This document shows, one piece after another, positions 8,442 through 17,603 of a DNA stretch of 64,000 nucleotides. The notes beneath the pieces were generated by a model. It worked only from the letters and a program-made list of their open reading frames with translations. It ran no database searches and was not told the DNA's origin. Origin of the DNA: JAZUCL01 sp045639125 (GTDB lineage: Bacteria; Bacillota; Clostridia; Oscillospirales; QAMX01). Position 1 is the first letter of the stretch; each line of letters begins with the position of its first letter. Position numbers and translations under genes: made by a program. The stretch is taken from positions 65,420-129,419 of the forward strand of contig JAZUCL010000014.1 of assembly GCA_045639125.1 (NCBI GenBank). Reading direction: 5' to 3'.

Positions 8442-9500
8442 TTACAAATTGTTGGCTTCACGGAGTTTTGCAACAATTTCTTCAGGGGTGATAACGATAC
8501 CGCCTGTGCGGTTAGCAAGAAGTACAGGACGTGCACATTCGATAGCAAGGCGAACATCATCAATCATCTGTCCCATGCTATGCTCAACTGCAACAAATGC
8601 CTTTGCAGTAGGTACTTTTGCCTTGAGTGCTTTCTCAGGGAACGGCCACAGGGTGATGGGACGAATCATACCAACTTTCAAGCCCTCTGCTCGTGCTTCT
8701 GCGATAGCATTCTTACAGATACGAGCAGTTGTGCCGTAAGCGACAATTACAATATCTGCATCGTCTAACATATACTCTTCCCAACGAGCCTCATGTTCCT
8801 TAATGTATGCGTAACGCTCATAGCGTTCCATAACAGTCTTTTCAAGAATTTCAGGCTTTAAGTAGAGAGAGTTTACAATATTATGTTCTCTTTCAAGTTT
8901 TGTACCGTTTGTTGCCCATGTTTTTGGTGGCAATTCACGAGGAGTATGCTCCTTAAATTCAACAGGCTCCATCATCTGACCTATCATACCATCACCTAAA
9001 ATCATAGCAGGCATACGATAGATGTCAGCAAGGTCGAATGCATCTTTAACAAGGTCGCACATTTCCTGAATGTTTGCAGGAGCAAATACGAGAAGTTGGA
9101 AGTCACCGTGAGCAAGGCCATGAGTAGCCTGATTATAGTCAGACTGAGCAGGCTGAATACCGCCAAGACCGGGGCCTCCACGCACAATGTTAATAATAAC
9201 GCAAGGGAGATCCGCACCTGCAAGGTAGGAAATACCCTCTGCCTTAAGGGATATACCTGGTGAAGATGAGGAAGTCATAGCACGCTGACCGGCCGCTGCT
9301 GCACCGTATACCATGTTAATAGCCGCAACTTCGCTCTCTGCCTGAAGATATGTGCCGCCCACCTTGGGCATACGCTTTGCCATATATGCGGCAACTTCAG
9401 TTTGGGGTGTGATTGGATATCCAAAGAAATTACGACAGCCTGCCTGAATGGCTGCTTCTGCAAGGGCTTCGTTTCCCTTCATCAATACTTTCTCTGCCAT
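8442..9500 (-). CDS. 2-oxoacid:ferredoxin oxidoreductase, alpha subunit (VorB/KorA type)
   Basis: A 352-residue protein. It starts with MAEKVLMKGNEALAEAAI and the YPITPQTEVA motif of the pyrimidine-binding domain of TPP-dependent oxidoreductases; SSSPGISLKAEG and RGGPGLGG follow. The second half carries the transketolase C-terminal-like domain (VAYGTTARI, IRPITLWPFP). The start has AGGAGG seven bases upstream. Gene order ferredoxin-alpha-beta-gamma on the minus strand matches VOR/KOR operons of Clostridia. Confidence 0.93.
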   Translation of the reverse strand: MAEKVLMKGNEALAEAAIQAGCRNFFGYPITPQTEVAAYMAKRMPKVGGTYLQAESEVAAINMVYGAAAAGQRAMTSSSSPGISLKAEGISYLAGADLPCVIINIVRGGPGLGGIQPAQSDYNQATHGLAHGDFQLLVFAPANIQEMCDLVKDAFDLADIYRMPAMILGDGMIGQMMEPVEFKEHTPRELPPKTWATNGTKLEREHNIVNSLYLKPEILEKTVMERYERYAYIKEHEARWEEYMLDDADIVIVAYGTTARICKNAIAEARAEGLKVGMIRPITLWPFPEKALKAKVPTAKAFVAVEHSMGQMIDDVRLAIECARPVLLANRTGGIVITPEEIVAKLREANNL

Positions 9501-9512
9501 AATATTACCTCC

Positions 9513-9719
9513 TTACTTCTCTACAACGATTGCCACATCAGGACACATCGTTGCACAGATAGCACAGCCAATGCACTTGTCGGGGTCTGTACATTCAGCA
9601 GCACTGTAACCTTTTTTGTTGAATTTTGTCTTTGACAATTGGATTATCTTCTTGGGGCACACCTCTACACAAAGACCGCAGCCTTTACAGGTATCCTCCT
9701 TAAATGTTACCTTTGCCAT
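9513..9719 (-). CDS. 2x[4Fe-4S] ferredoxin, delta subunit of the oxidoreductase
   Basis: A 68-residue protein with two complete CxxCxxCxxxCP clusters (CKGCGLCVEVCP and CIGCAICATMCP). It receives electrons from the TPP site of the 2-oxoacid oxidoreductase and passes them to free ferredoxin. It is 12 bp upstream of the alpha subunit in the same transcript. Confidence 0.95.
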   Translation of the reverse strand: MAKVTFKEDTCKGCGLCVEVCPKKIIQLSKTKFNKKGYSAAECTDPDKCIGCAICATMCPDVAIVVEK

Positions 9720-9746
9720 TTCTATATTCCTCCATTTCGAATAAAA

Positions 9747-10418
9747 TCAGAATATCTGCCATGCTTCTTTCGTATAAATATCAATCGCCCACGGTTTTGC
9801 CTCTGTCTTAGTAAACGGAATATCTCGTCTATGTGACGTAGCAAGAAGCGGTAAAGACGTGGTGCGACAAACATCATTTGCAAAGGGCAAGGATTTTTCA
9901 ATAGTTTCCTCTGTCGTTTCCTTACCTAAGTTTGAGTTATTTACAACGCCTGTAAACGAAAGGCGTGATGCCGCCTCTATTTCCGCCATAATTCCCTGTA
10001 TCTCTTTGGCACTTTGAGTCAAATAGCGGTAGGCATTGATTACCAAAATCATATCATAGCCTGCATTTTCAAGACGCTGTGCGTACTGTCCCAATGCAAT
10101 AGCACCTGCATCGTCACCTCCAACATCAATAACGACACGGGCATCTTGGTGCGTGAAAATAGACTGAACCGTAGCAGGAAGTGACGGTAAATCCACGTTT
10201 GTATTTGCAAACTCCGGTGAAATCAACTCAACTCCTGCTTTTGCAAGAATGTCCTCGCTGTCTTTCGTGCGAAAATATGGGTTTACAGTATCCACATCGC
10301 ACAAAATCACTCTATCATACTGTTTGCGGAGATTAAGTGCGTAATTTACCGCCAAATTCGTCTTTCCGCTGCCGTAATGGCCCGCAAAAATCGTAATTCG
10401 TTTGTCGGTTTTGAGCAT
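9747..10418 (-). CDS. P-loop ATPase of the MinD/ParA/CobQ type
   Basis: A 223-residue cytoplasmic protein with a Walker A loop GHYGSGKTN at residues 13-21, a DVDTVNPYFR segment close behind and VVIDVGGDDAGA as the Walker B-like region. These are SIMIBI-class ATPase features, but the deviant-Walker lysine of true ParA proteins is not evident. It is the first gene of the ferredoxin/oxidoreductase operon, 27 bp before the ferredoxin. By analogy with Mrp/NBP35 ATPases it could help load Fe-S clusters into the complex, but this is only a contextual guess. Confidence 0.75.
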   Translation of the reverse strand: MLKTDKRITIFAGHYGSGKTNLAVNYALNLRKQYDRVILCDVDTVNPYFRTKDSEDILAKAGVELISPEFANTNVDLPSLPATVQSIFTHQDARVVIDVGGDDAGAIALGQYAQRLENAGYDMILVINAYRYLTQSAKEIQGIMAEIEAASRLSFTGVVNNSNLGKETTEETIEKSLPFANDVCRTTSLPLLATSHRRDIPFTKTEAKPWAIDIYTKEAWQIF

Positions 10419-10462
10419 TTGTCTACCTCTTTCTCACGAAAATGTGTCTTATTAAAACTGCG

Positions 10463-10501
10463 AAAACAGACTGTCGCTACCAAAGTCCGACAGTCTGTTT
10501 T
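10463..10501 (-). terminator. Terminator of the phosphofructokinase gene
   Basis: AAAACAGACTGTCG and CGACAGTCTGTTTT form a 14-bp stem with an 11-nt loop. Part of the loop (AGTCCGA) can instead pair with TCGGACT at 10509-10515, giving an overlapping alternative hairpin. Confidence 0.75.
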
Positions 10502-10535
10502 GCTCAAAGTCGGACTATAGTAGTCCGTAAAAATC

Positions 10536-11780
10536 TTACGCTTTAACCTTCTTGAGACGAACGAATCTGGGCAAGCCGTTTTCACGAGGAAGTTGGGTTT
10601 CGCCCTGAATGAGAGGAAGTGCATAGTCGATGAATGCCTGTGTCATGCCGTTACCTTCCTCGTTAATCCACTCTATCGGTACTTTCTTCTCGGTGTTTGC
10701 AACGATGTCAAGGTCAAAGAGTTTGATGTTGCACACATACTTGCCGTCAACATAACTTCTCTCGTAACCAACCATCTTATCGGTAACACCTGCAACTGCA
10801 TTCTCAACAGCCGCCTTACCGGAAGCAAAACTTTCCTCAACGTCAGTCTGGGAAGCACAGTGTGCTGCACATCTCTGGAGCAGAGAAAGTTCGATACCAC
10901 GAACCTTAGCACCTGTACGCTCCTTAATTACATTAGCAAGATAGGAAGCAAGACCGCCAAGTTGTGCATGACCAAAGGAGTCCTTTGTCTTGGAAAGGTC
11001 AGAGCCGTACTCGGTGATAAACTTGCCATCTTTGTCATGAATACCCTCGGAAACTGCGATGATACACTTCTTCTGTGCAGCATAGATACGCTCTACATCT
11101 GCAAGGAATTTGTCCATATCGAAGTCAACTTCGGGAAGGTAGATAAGGTCAGGACCACAACCTGTTGCAGATGCAAGACCTGCAGCAGCGGTAAGCCAAC
11201 CTGCGTGACGGCCCATGCACTCGATAACGGTAATCATACCTGTATCGTATACACGAGCATCGTGGTAAACTTCCATACAGGAAGTAGCGATATACTTAGC
11301 AGCAGACGCAAAGCCGGGGCAATGGTCAGTTCCTGCAAGGTCGTTGTCAATAGTCTTTGGGATACCCATGATGCGGCACTCATATCCGTTTTTAAGCATA
11401 TACTTGGAAATCTTGTTACAAGTATCCATGGAGTCGTTACCGCCGTTGTAGAAGAAATAACGAACGTCATACTTCTTAAAGATTTCTAAAATTCTCTTAT
11501 AATCGGTTTCGTCTTCTGCACTATCCTTGAGTTTGTAACGGCAAGAACCGAGTGCAGATGAGGGGGTATACTTCATAAATGCAAGTTCTGTGGGATCTTC
11601 CTTACCCATATCAATAAGATTATCATCTAATACGCCCTTGATTCCGTTACAAGCACCAAGTACACGAGTGATATTCTCATTTTCAAGTGCTGTTTTAATT
11701 GCACCGTATGCACTTGCGTTGATTACTGCGGAAGGACCTCCGGACTGTCCGATGATACATGCACCTTTTAACTGACTCAT
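10536..11780 (-). CDS. 6-phosphofructokinase, probably pyrophosphate-dependent
   Basis: A 414-residue PfkA-superfamily enzyme that phosphorylates fructose 6-phosphate. Instead of the GGDGS loop of ATP enzymes it has GGNDS at residues 113-117, and the catalytic region reads PKTIDND (141-147), where the Lys after Pro is the mark of pyrophosphate-using enzymes. This suggests diphosphate:fructose-6-phosphate 1-phosphotransferase, which saves ATP in fermenters. The length fits the long PPi clade rather than the 320-residue ATP enzymes. ATG follows GGAGGTC. It is divergent from class II aldolase, the next step in glycolysis. Confidence 0.88.
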   Translation of the reverse strand: MSQLKGACIIGQSGGPSAVINASAYGAIKTALENENITRVLGACNGIKGVLDDNLIDMGKEDPTELAFMKYTPSSALGSCRYKLKDSAEDETDYKRILEIFKKYDVRYFFYNGGNDSMDTCNKISKYMLKNGYECRIMGIPKTIDNDLAGTDHCPGFASAAKYIATSCMEVYHDARVYDTGMITVIECMGRHAGWLTAAAGLASATGCGPDLIYLPEVDFDMDKFLADVERIYAAQKKCIIAVSEGIHDKDGKFITEYGSDLSKTKDSFGHAQLGGLASYLANVIKERTGAKVRGIELSLLQRCAAHCASQTDVEESFASGKAAVENAVAGVTDKMVGYERSYVDGKYVCNIKLFDLDIVANTEKKVPIEWINEEGNGMTQAFIDYALPLIQGETQLPRENGLPRFVRLKKVKA

Positions 11781-11867
11781 TTGAAATGACCTCCGTTTGT
11801 TTTTGTTTTTAATTTATATGTCGCACGCTTACACCAAGGGTAAAAAGTATGCTTATGTTTTTAGTAT

Positions 11868-11896
11868 AATATATCACATTTTCTATAGAAAATCAA
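11868..11896 (-). promoter_or_regulatory. Promoter of the phosphofructokinase gene
   Basis: On the minus strand TTGATT (11891-11896) and TATATT (11868-11873) with a 17-bp spacer. The 340-bp gap between this gene and the aldolase gene is AT-rich. A TATAAT at 12043-12048 may be the -10 of the aldolase promoter, but no good -35 sits at 17 bp. Confidence 0.5.
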
Positions 11897-12122
11897 TTTT
11901 TTTCTTTCATTTCGGTTGTTTTACCAAAACAGCCAAAAAATGGCGGTTATTTCTCAACAGTTTGACGTATTTTGTGAAAAATCGGCTATTTTGAAAGAAA
12001 CTATTGCATAAACTCTTGATTTATTTTGAATTTATGGTAAACTATAATACAGAAATCAAAAGTATTCGCCGGTACTATATTTAAGTACTTTTTGGCAAAT
12101 CAATTTATAAAGGAGAATCGTT

Positions 12123-13088
12123 ATGGCACTCGTTAACACCACAGAAATGTTCAAGAAAGCATACGACGGCGGCTACGCTATCGGTGCTTTCAACGTAAAC
12201 AACATGGAAATCATTCAGGGTATCACAGAGGCTGCTAAAGAAGAAAATGCACCTCTTATCCTCCAGGTTTCCGCAGGTGCTCGTAAATACGCAAACCACA
12301 CCTATCTTGTTAAACTTGTTGAGGCTGCAATTATCGAAACCGATCTTCCAATTGCACTCCACCTTGACCACGGCGACACATTTGAACTTTGTAAGTCTTG
12401 TATTGACGGCGGTTTCACCTCAGTTATGATTGACGGTAGCCACCATTCTTTTGAGGACAATATCGCTCTTACTAAGCAGGTTGTTGAGTATGCTCACGCT
12501 CACGGCGTAACCGTAGAGGGTGAACTTGGCCGCCTTGCAGGTATCGAGGACGCTGTTAACGTATCTGCTGAAGATGCTTCCTACACTCGTCCTGAAGAAG
12601 TTGAAGAATTCGTTACTAAGACAGGCGTTGACTCTCTTGCTATCGCTATTGGCACAAGCCACGGTGCATACAAGTTTACCGCTGCTCAGTGCACACGTAA
12701 CGAAAAGGGCGTTTTGGTTCCTCCTCCCCTTCGTTTCGACATTCTTGAAGAAGTTTCACGCCGTCTCCCCGGCTTCCCCATTGTTCTTCACGGTTCTTCT
12801 TCCGTTCCTCAGGATTTCGTAAAGATGATCAATGAAAACGGCGGCAAGATGCCCGATGCAGTTGGTATCCCTGAAGAACAACTTCGTAAGGCTGCTACCT
12901 CTTCCGTTTGTAAGATCAACATCGACTCCGACCTTCGTCTTGCAATGACTGCTTCCATTCGTTCTCACTTCAACGAGCATCCCGACCACTTCGACCCCAG
13001 ACAGTATCTCAAGCCCGCTCGTGAGAATATCAAGAACATCGTTCGCCATAAACTTGTCAACGTTCTCGGTTGTAACGGCAAGGCATAA
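12123..13088 (+). CDS. fba: Class II fructose-1,6-bisphosphate aldolase
   Basis: A 321-residue zinc-dependent aldolase that splits fructose 1,6-bisphosphate into glyceraldehyde 3-phosphate and dihydroxyacetone phosphate. Metal and substrate motifs are visible: HLDHGDTFE near residue 80 (zinc histidine and catalytic Asp), EGELGRLAGIED in the middle, GTSHGAYK and VLHGSSSVP. It begins MALVNTTEMFKKAYDGGYAIGAFNVNN. ATG follows AAAGGAG. Codon choice is strongly biased toward C-ending codons compared with its neighbours, consistent with high expression. Confidence 0.95.
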   Translation: MALVNTTEMFKKAYDGGYAIGAFNVNNMEIIQGITEAAKEENAPLILQVSAGARKYANHTYLVKLVEAAIIETDLPIALHLDHGDTFELCKSCIDGGFTSVMIDGSHHSFEDNIALTKQVVEYAHAHGVTVEGELGRLAGIEDAVNVSAEDASYTRPEEVEEFVTKTGVDSLAIAIGTSHGAYKFTAAQCTRNEKGVLVPPPLRFDILEEVSRRLPGFPIVLHGSSSVPQDFVKMINENGGKMPDAVGIPEEQLRKAATSSVCKINIDSDLRLAMTASIRSHFNEHPDHFDPRQYLKPARENIKNIVRHKLVNVLGCNGKA

Positions 13089-13101
13089 GTTAAGTAAATA
13101 T

Positions 13102-13135
13102 AAGGAGCGAGAACTGCGGTTTTCGCTCCTTTTCT
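13102..13135 (+). terminator. Terminator of fba
   Basis: AAGGAGCGA and TCGCTCCTT pair, followed by TTTTCT. Confidence 0.8.
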
Positions 13136-13174
13136 ACTTGTGGCAAATAGATTATCAGATTGGACGAAAAAGAG

Positions 13175-14011
13175 ATGAATAGACAAAAACTGATAGATTA
13201 TATTTTACTCATACTTAAAGGTATTGTAGTCGGTTTTGGTGCTATTATGCCTGGTATCAGCGGTGGTACACTATGTGTAGCCTTTGGAATGTACAAACCT
13301 ATACTTAACGTACTTTCCCACCCATTTAAGACACTTAAAACCGACGGCATACGGCTGTTTTTCTTTATTCTTGGCGGTGGACTCGGTTTTGTAGGGCTGT
13401 CAGGCCTTGCAAGTATGCTTATGGCTGCCGACAGTTTTGCAGTCACTTTAGTATTCATTGGCTTTATCTTAGGTACACTGCCTGACTTATGGAATGAGGC
13501 TGGAGGTAAGAAAAAGCGAACCGTATCTTCATATTTCTTTGCCTTTTGCGGTTTTCTATTCCTTTCAGCAATACTCCTAACACTTCGCTCAGGCGGTGGA
13601 TTTGTCATAGAGGCCGGATTTGGCGGATTTTTCCTGTGTGGTATTTTGTGGGGTCTTAGTTTTGTAGTGCCCGGTCTTAGTTCTTCCACGCTACTAATCT
13701 TCTTCGGTCTGTATCAGCCAATGCTTGAAGGAATTTCTCGTCTGTCAATCCCTGTGTTATTCCCCTTGGGTATCGGCGTTTTACTTTGCATTTTACTTCT
13801 CCCAAGAGGAGTAAACGCACTGTTTGATAAGTACCACAGCCAATGTTCTCACGCAATTATAGGTGTCGTTACCGCAAGTATGGTAGCAGTTTTGCCCACA
13901 GAATTGTTTGCGTCTGTGTCAAACGGACTTTTCGGTATTTTGTATATTACCATAGGTTTCCTTGTGTCTCACTTTGCAGGTCGATACTGTAATTCGCTTA
14001 CAAGCATATAA
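13175..14011 (+). CDS. DUF368 membrane protein
   Basis: A 278-residue polytopic membrane protein with the two internal repeats typical of DUF368: GIVVGFGAIMPGISGGT near the N-terminus and GILWGLSFVVPGLSSST in the second half. The mirrored PGxSxxT motifs resemble re-entrant loops. DUF368 proteins have been linked to undecaprenyl-phosphate recycling (PopT-like) in other bacteria; that role is inferred. I place the start at ATG 13175; a TTG at 13160 in the same frame is possible and neither has a strong ribosome site. It follows the fba terminator. Confidence 0.82.
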   Translation: MNRQKLIDYILLILKGIVVGFGAIMPGISGGTLCVAFGMYKPILNVLSHPFKTLKTDGIRLFFFILGGGLGFVGLSGLASMLMAADSFAVTLVFIGFILGTLPDLWNEAGGKKKRTVSSYFFAFCGFLFLSAILLTLRSGGGFVIEAGFGGFFLCGILWGLSFVVPGLSSSTLLIFFGLYQPMLEGISRLSIPVLFPLGIGVLLCILLLPRGVNALFDKYHSQCSHAIIGVVTASMVAVLPTELFASVSNGLFGILYITIGFLVSHFAGRYCNSLTSI

Positions 14012-14013
14012 AA

Positions 14014-14042
14014 ATGCCGACAGGTTTTAGACCTGTCGGCAT
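14014..14042. terminator. Bidirectional terminator
   Basis: ATGCCGACAGGT, loop TTTAG, ACCTGTCGGCAT: a 12-bp perfect stem between the convergent DUF368 gene and uracil permease gene. Confidence 0.85.
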
Positions 14043-14056
14043 AAATTATTTGCTTA

Positions 14057-15463
14057 TTATTCTGCTGTTTCTTCTACAGTATCAACTTTTTTCTTTTCGC
14101 CGATGCTAAGGATAAGGTTCATAATGATACCGAAGATTGCAGCACCTGCGATACAGGGAATATTCATACCGAAGAAAGGAATGTTGCCGCCGAATGCGTA
14201 GTTACCGCCGATACCAAGTACCATAACAGATGCGATAACTGCAATGTTTTTAGCGGAGAACATATCAACCTTATGGTCGATCATGATTGCGATACCCTGT
14301 GCAGCGATAGCACCGAAAAGGTAGATTTCAAGGCCGCCGATAACTGCTAAAGGAATACCGTAGATGATACCGATAAGGGGTGTGAAAAAGGAGATAATCA
14401 TAGCGATAATTGCTGCAGCAGCGATTACCGGTACGCTAAATACTTTCGTGATAGCCATTGTGGAGATGTTCTCACCATAGTTTGTACCAGCAGGGCCACC
14501 AACTACGCCGGAAATCATATCACAGATACCGTCACCGATAAGGTTGCGGTCAAGCAAGTCGATCATACGATATTTAAGGCTCTTGCCCTTATTCTTTGCT
14601 ACGTTGTTTACATAGATATCAAGTTGATACATATGTGCTGTGGACTCCGGGATTGTTGCAATAGCGATAGGCATAATTGCAATTGCTGCTGTCCATGATA
14701 CCTTTGGGAATGTGAAAGCAGGAATAGCGAAGATTGAGCCATCGCCAAGTTTCCAGAGAGAAGCCTCAAGTGCTTCAGGAGGCATTGCACGGAACAAACT
14801 TACGTCTGTGCAAAGCAAGATGATACCTGCTGCTAAACAGCCAGTCAATGCACCAAGAAGAAGAGGCAACTGACCTAAAAGTCCCTTTAAGTAGCGAGAG
14901 TAGATAACTGTTGAGAACAAAGTAATAAGTGCAACCAAAAGCCACAAACTGTTCTCTGTTGGTGTGCCTGCGGTACTAACTGCATCACCAAGAGCGTTGC
15001 CTGCAAGGGTAAGACCGATAATCATAGCAACCGGGCCTGTGATAGATGCAGGTAGAATTTTCTCAACTGCTTTTGCACCACAGAACTTAACAATTAAGCC
15101 GGCAACAATGGAAACAATACCGGAAAGAATAATACCAAACTGTGCGTACTGAATTGCTTCAGGAGGCAAAATTCCATTTACTTTCTCAAATCCCTCTGCT
15201 GCACACATACTTGCAATAGCGGTTAGGTATGCAAAACTGGAACCGTAGTAAAGTGGGATTTTCTTGCCTGTGATCAAGATAAAGCAAAGAGTTGCAAGAC
15301 CACTTGCGAAGATTGTGGTGGAAACTTGGAAGCCGGTGATGAGTGCGACTGTTACCGTCGCAGGGAACATAACGATTACTTGCTGAATTGCGTAGAGAAA
15401 CAATTTCCATGTGGTTGGGCGTTCGTCGGGCAAATAGCCGACAATTTGTTTTTGTTTGCTCAT
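14057..15463 (-). CDS. NCS2 family uracil/xanthine permease, probably uracil
   Basis: A 468-residue permease with about 14 hydrophobic segments. It shows the UraA-type GGPAGTNYGENISTMAIT motif near residues 320-340 and the AIMPIAIATIPESTAHM region where UraA has its substrate and proton residues. This pattern points to the uracil branch rather than xanthine. It imports uracil with protons. It has its own promoter and is not linked to the pyr genes here. No PyrR-type attenuator is evident in its leader. Confidence 0.87.
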   Translation of the reverse strand: MSKQKQIVGYLPDERPTTWKLFLYAIQQVIVMFPATVTVALITGFQVSTTIFASGLATLCFILITGKKIPLYYGSSFAYLTAIASMCAAEGFEKVNGILPPEAIQYAQFGIILSGIVSIVAGLIVKFCGAKAVEKILPASITGPVAMIIGLTLAGNALGDAVSTAGTPTENSLWLLVALITLFSTVIYSRYLKGLLGQLPLLLGALTGCLAAGIILLCTDVSLFRAMPPEALEASLWKLGDGSIFAIPAFTFPKVSWTAAIAIMPIAIATIPESTAHMYQLDIYVNNVAKNKGKSLKYRMIDLLDRNLIGDGICDMISGVVGGPAGTNYGENISTMAITKVFSVPVIAAAAIIAMIISFFTPLIGIIYGIPLAVIGGLEIYLFGAIAAQGIAIMIDHKVDMFSAKNIAVIASVMVLGIGGNYAFGGNIPFFGMNIPCIAGAAIFGIIMNLILSIGEKKKVDTVEETAE

Positions 15464-15527
15464 TGACTGATCCCCTCATTTTTATAAAATTTTTTTGGCA
15501 CAATGTGCCGTGGCTTTTCTGCAAACA

Positions 15528-15556
15528 AGTATAACAGAAATATGGAAATTTGTAAA
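15528..15556 (-). promoter_or_regulatory. Promoter of the uracil permease gene
   Basis: TTTACA (15551-15556) and TATACT (15528-15533) on the minus strand with a 17-bp spacer; the leader is about 60 nt. Confidence 0.65.
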
Positions 15557-15634
15557 GGCGTTTTTACAAATAATATGACAAAATTTTCAAAAACACCCAC
15601 AAATTTTCAAGATGATATGTTAAAATAGGAAAAT

Positions 15635-15661
15635 AACGGACGGAAATTTCTTCCGTCCGTT
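15635..15661 (-). terminator. Terminator after the aminotransferase-trpS-WecA-like operon
   Basis: AACGGACGGAA and TTCCGTCCGTT with a 5-nt loop, followed on the minus strand by ATTTTCC. It lies 24 bp after the exported-protein stop. Confidence 0.75.
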
Positions 15662-15685
15662 CAGAGTATTATTTACTTAGTTTAA

Positions 15686-16447
15686 CTATCCTAAAATCGT
15701 ATAGTCGGGTGGTAATGCAAATACGGTTTCGTCATAGACTCCAACAGTAAGAGAGTCTACATCACAAGTAAATATAGGTGTCGTTTCCTTGGTCACGGCA
15801 CCATAAATTAAAAGGCCCTCTGCAAGAGATACGTAATACTCATACAAATACTTTAAGTTTTTATCTTGTGCCGCCACGTAAATACACGGAATTTCGTTGT
15901 ATGTGTCGTAGCGTGCCTCAACTATTTGAGATGAGTCTTGTGCCAACACGTCCTCGTAAGTCAATATACCTGCCGATGCATCAGAGGAAAAAGACCCTCT
16001 TGCATACGTTTCGTACGTTGTGCTACCCTCGTTCCAAAGATATGCTTTATCATTCCAGTACACCTCATTTCGTATCGTGCCGTCAGATACTGTACGTGTA
16101 CGAGAGTTGCCGTCTTTTACCCAATAATCAATGGTACGGTTTTTAGTGGCTTTGCCATAGTGATTTTTTGATTTTATCGTCATGTGATATGTGGAAGGCC
16201 GTGACATTGACGCAATAACAGCCTGCACATTTTCCTTTGTAACAACAATTTGTTCAAGATCAGTATTTACCTGTGGTGTAGCACCGCCCGGGTCTTGAAC
16301 TGTTGTGCCTTGTACTTTTGACGGCAGAGAGATTGCTATATCTCGCTCACCGTCACGAAAATCACCCAATAAAATATGGGCAAATACTGACACCATTACA
16401 AGCATCACAACAATAATGCTAATTTGTATCTTGCGTTGCTTTGCCAT
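15686..16447 (-). CDS. Membrane-anchored extracytoplasmic protein, unknown
   Basis: A 253-residue protein with an uncleaved-looking N-terminal anchor (residues 7-27, IQISIIVVMLVMVSVFAHIL) and an outward-facing remainder rich in beta-strand patterns. The section YHMTIKSKNHYGKATKNRTI, then IDYWVKDGNSRTRTV and VYWNDKAYLWNEG, recalls the repeated strands of LolA/RseB-like lipoprotein-binding folds, where a short peptide or lipid is held. That is only a fold impression. It follows the WecA-like transferase by 4 bp and ends the operon, so a cell-envelope role is likely. Confidence 0.6.
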   Translation of the reverse strand: MAKQRKIQISIIVVMLVMVSVFAHILLGDFRDGERDIAISLPSKVQGTTVQDPGGATPQVNTDLEQIVVTKENVQAVIASMSRPSTYHMTIKSKNHYGKATKNRTIDYWVKDGNSRTRTVSDGTIRNEVYWNDKAYLWNEGSTTYETYARGSFSSDASAGILTYEDVLAQDSSQIVEARYDTYNEIPCIYVAAQDKNLKYLYEYYVSLAEGLLIYGAVTKETTPIFTCDVDSLTVGVYDETVFALPPDYTILG

Positions 16448-16451
16448 ACGT

Positions 16452-17585
16452 TCACTCCTTATCGGGTGTTTCGTAAGATTTTATATCCTCTTGGTTTTCT
16501 TCAGACTTTTCTTCCTGCTCAGGTGTTTCCTGCGGTTGCATTTTTCGCTTTGCACCTATCGGCAATAATTTGAATCCGATTACAGATGCCATTATAATAG
16601 CAAGAAGCAGTAAAATAGCCCTAATTTCGCCACTTGTAGCAAGAACCACTGCAACAATACCGAGGATTCCGCTTAACGAGTAGAGTATCGCAACGGCTTG
16701 TTTCTGATTAAAGCCCATATCTATAAGTTTGTGATGTACGTGCTCTCTGTCAGCCGCACCGGGACTTCTTCCTGAAAGAAGTCTGCGTCCTACAGCACAT
16801 ATCATATCAAACAGCGGAAGTCCTAAAATGAGAAACGGCACTGCAAATGATACTACTGCGTAAAACTTAAACAGACCTTGTATAGACATTGTCGCAAGGA
16901 TATATCCTAAGAAAGTGGAGCCTGTATCGCCCATAAAAATCTTTGCAGGGTTGAAGTTGTATGGTAGAAATCCCAAAATCGCACCTGACAGAGATGCCAT
17001 TATCACCGCAACTATTGGATCGCCTAAAACACAGGCAATTATAAGAAGAGACAACGCCGCAATAGACGATACACCTGCCGCAAGGCCGTCAAGACCGTCA
17101 ATGAAATTTACTGCATTTGTAAGTCCTACAATCCAAATTACAGTCAATGGTATGCTAAATACACCTAAATAGGTATACGGCTCTGTGCTAAACATATTAA
17201 AATTTGAAAATGTTTCAATTTGCAATCCGCCATAAAGTACTGGCCATAGTGACGCCACAACTTGAACTACAAGTTTTATAGATGCTTTCAATGCGAAAAC
17301 GTCATCTATAATACCAAGCGTCACCAAAATCAACGCTCCTACTAAAATACCTACCATAGTTTGATCAATCTTACCAAAGATAAGAACCGCAACTAAAAAT
17401 CCGGCGAAAATTGCAAGACCGCCAAGACGTGGTACAGGTTTTTTATGCATACGTCGGCTATCACGTGGTACATCAACAGCACCGATAATATAGGCAAACT
17501 TTTTAACAGGCGGTGTCATGAAAAAAGACACTAATGCCGCAACTAAAAATGTTATAGCAATAATCAGATAAGATGTGTTTGTCAT
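16452..17585 (-). CDS. MraY/WecA-family undecaprenyl-phosphate sugar-1-phosphate transferase
   Basis: A 377-residue membrane enzyme with about 10-11 transmembrane segments. It has the superfamily motifs NFIDGLDGLAAG, MGDTGSTFLGY and the cytoplasmic HVHHKL loop (REHVHHKLIDMGF), which separates the WecA/TagO/Rgp branch from MraY. It transfers GlcNAc-1-phosphate (or a similar sugar) from a UDP-sugar to undecaprenyl phosphate, the first step of teichoic acid or envelope polysaccharide synthesis. The C-terminus ends in an acidic Glu/Gln-rich tail of about 30 residues, unlike most relatives. It follows trpS by 18 bp. Confidence 0.88.
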   Translation of the reverse strand: MTNTSYLIIAITFLVAALVSFFMTPPVKKFAYIIGAVDVPRDSRRMHKKPVPRLGGLAIFAGFLVAVLIFGKIDQTMVGILVGALILVTLGIIDDVFALKASIKLVVQVVASLWPVLYGGLQIETFSNFNMFSTEPYTYLGVFSIPLTVIWIVGLTNAVNFIDGLDGLAAGVSSIAALSLLIIACVLGDPIVAVIMASLSGAILGFLPYNFNPAKIFMGDTGSTFLGYILATMSIQGLFKFYAVVSFAVPFLILGLPLFDMICAVGRRLLSGRSPGAADREHVHHKLIDMGFNQKQAVAILYSLSGILGIVAVVLATSGEIRAILLLLAIIMASVIGFKLLPIGAKRKMQPQETPEQEEKSEENQEDIKSYETPDKE

Positions 17586-17603
17586 CTAATCACCTCGAGC
17601 AAA

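Noticed and set aside
10593..11489. A 298-codon plus-strand frame opposite the phosphofructokinase gene
   Set aside because: Antisense shadow; the minus-strand protein has complete family motifs.
15464..15560. PyrR-type attenuator before the uracil permease
   Set aside because: The leader is about 60 nt and lacks an antiterminator/terminator pair and a PyrR-binding loop.
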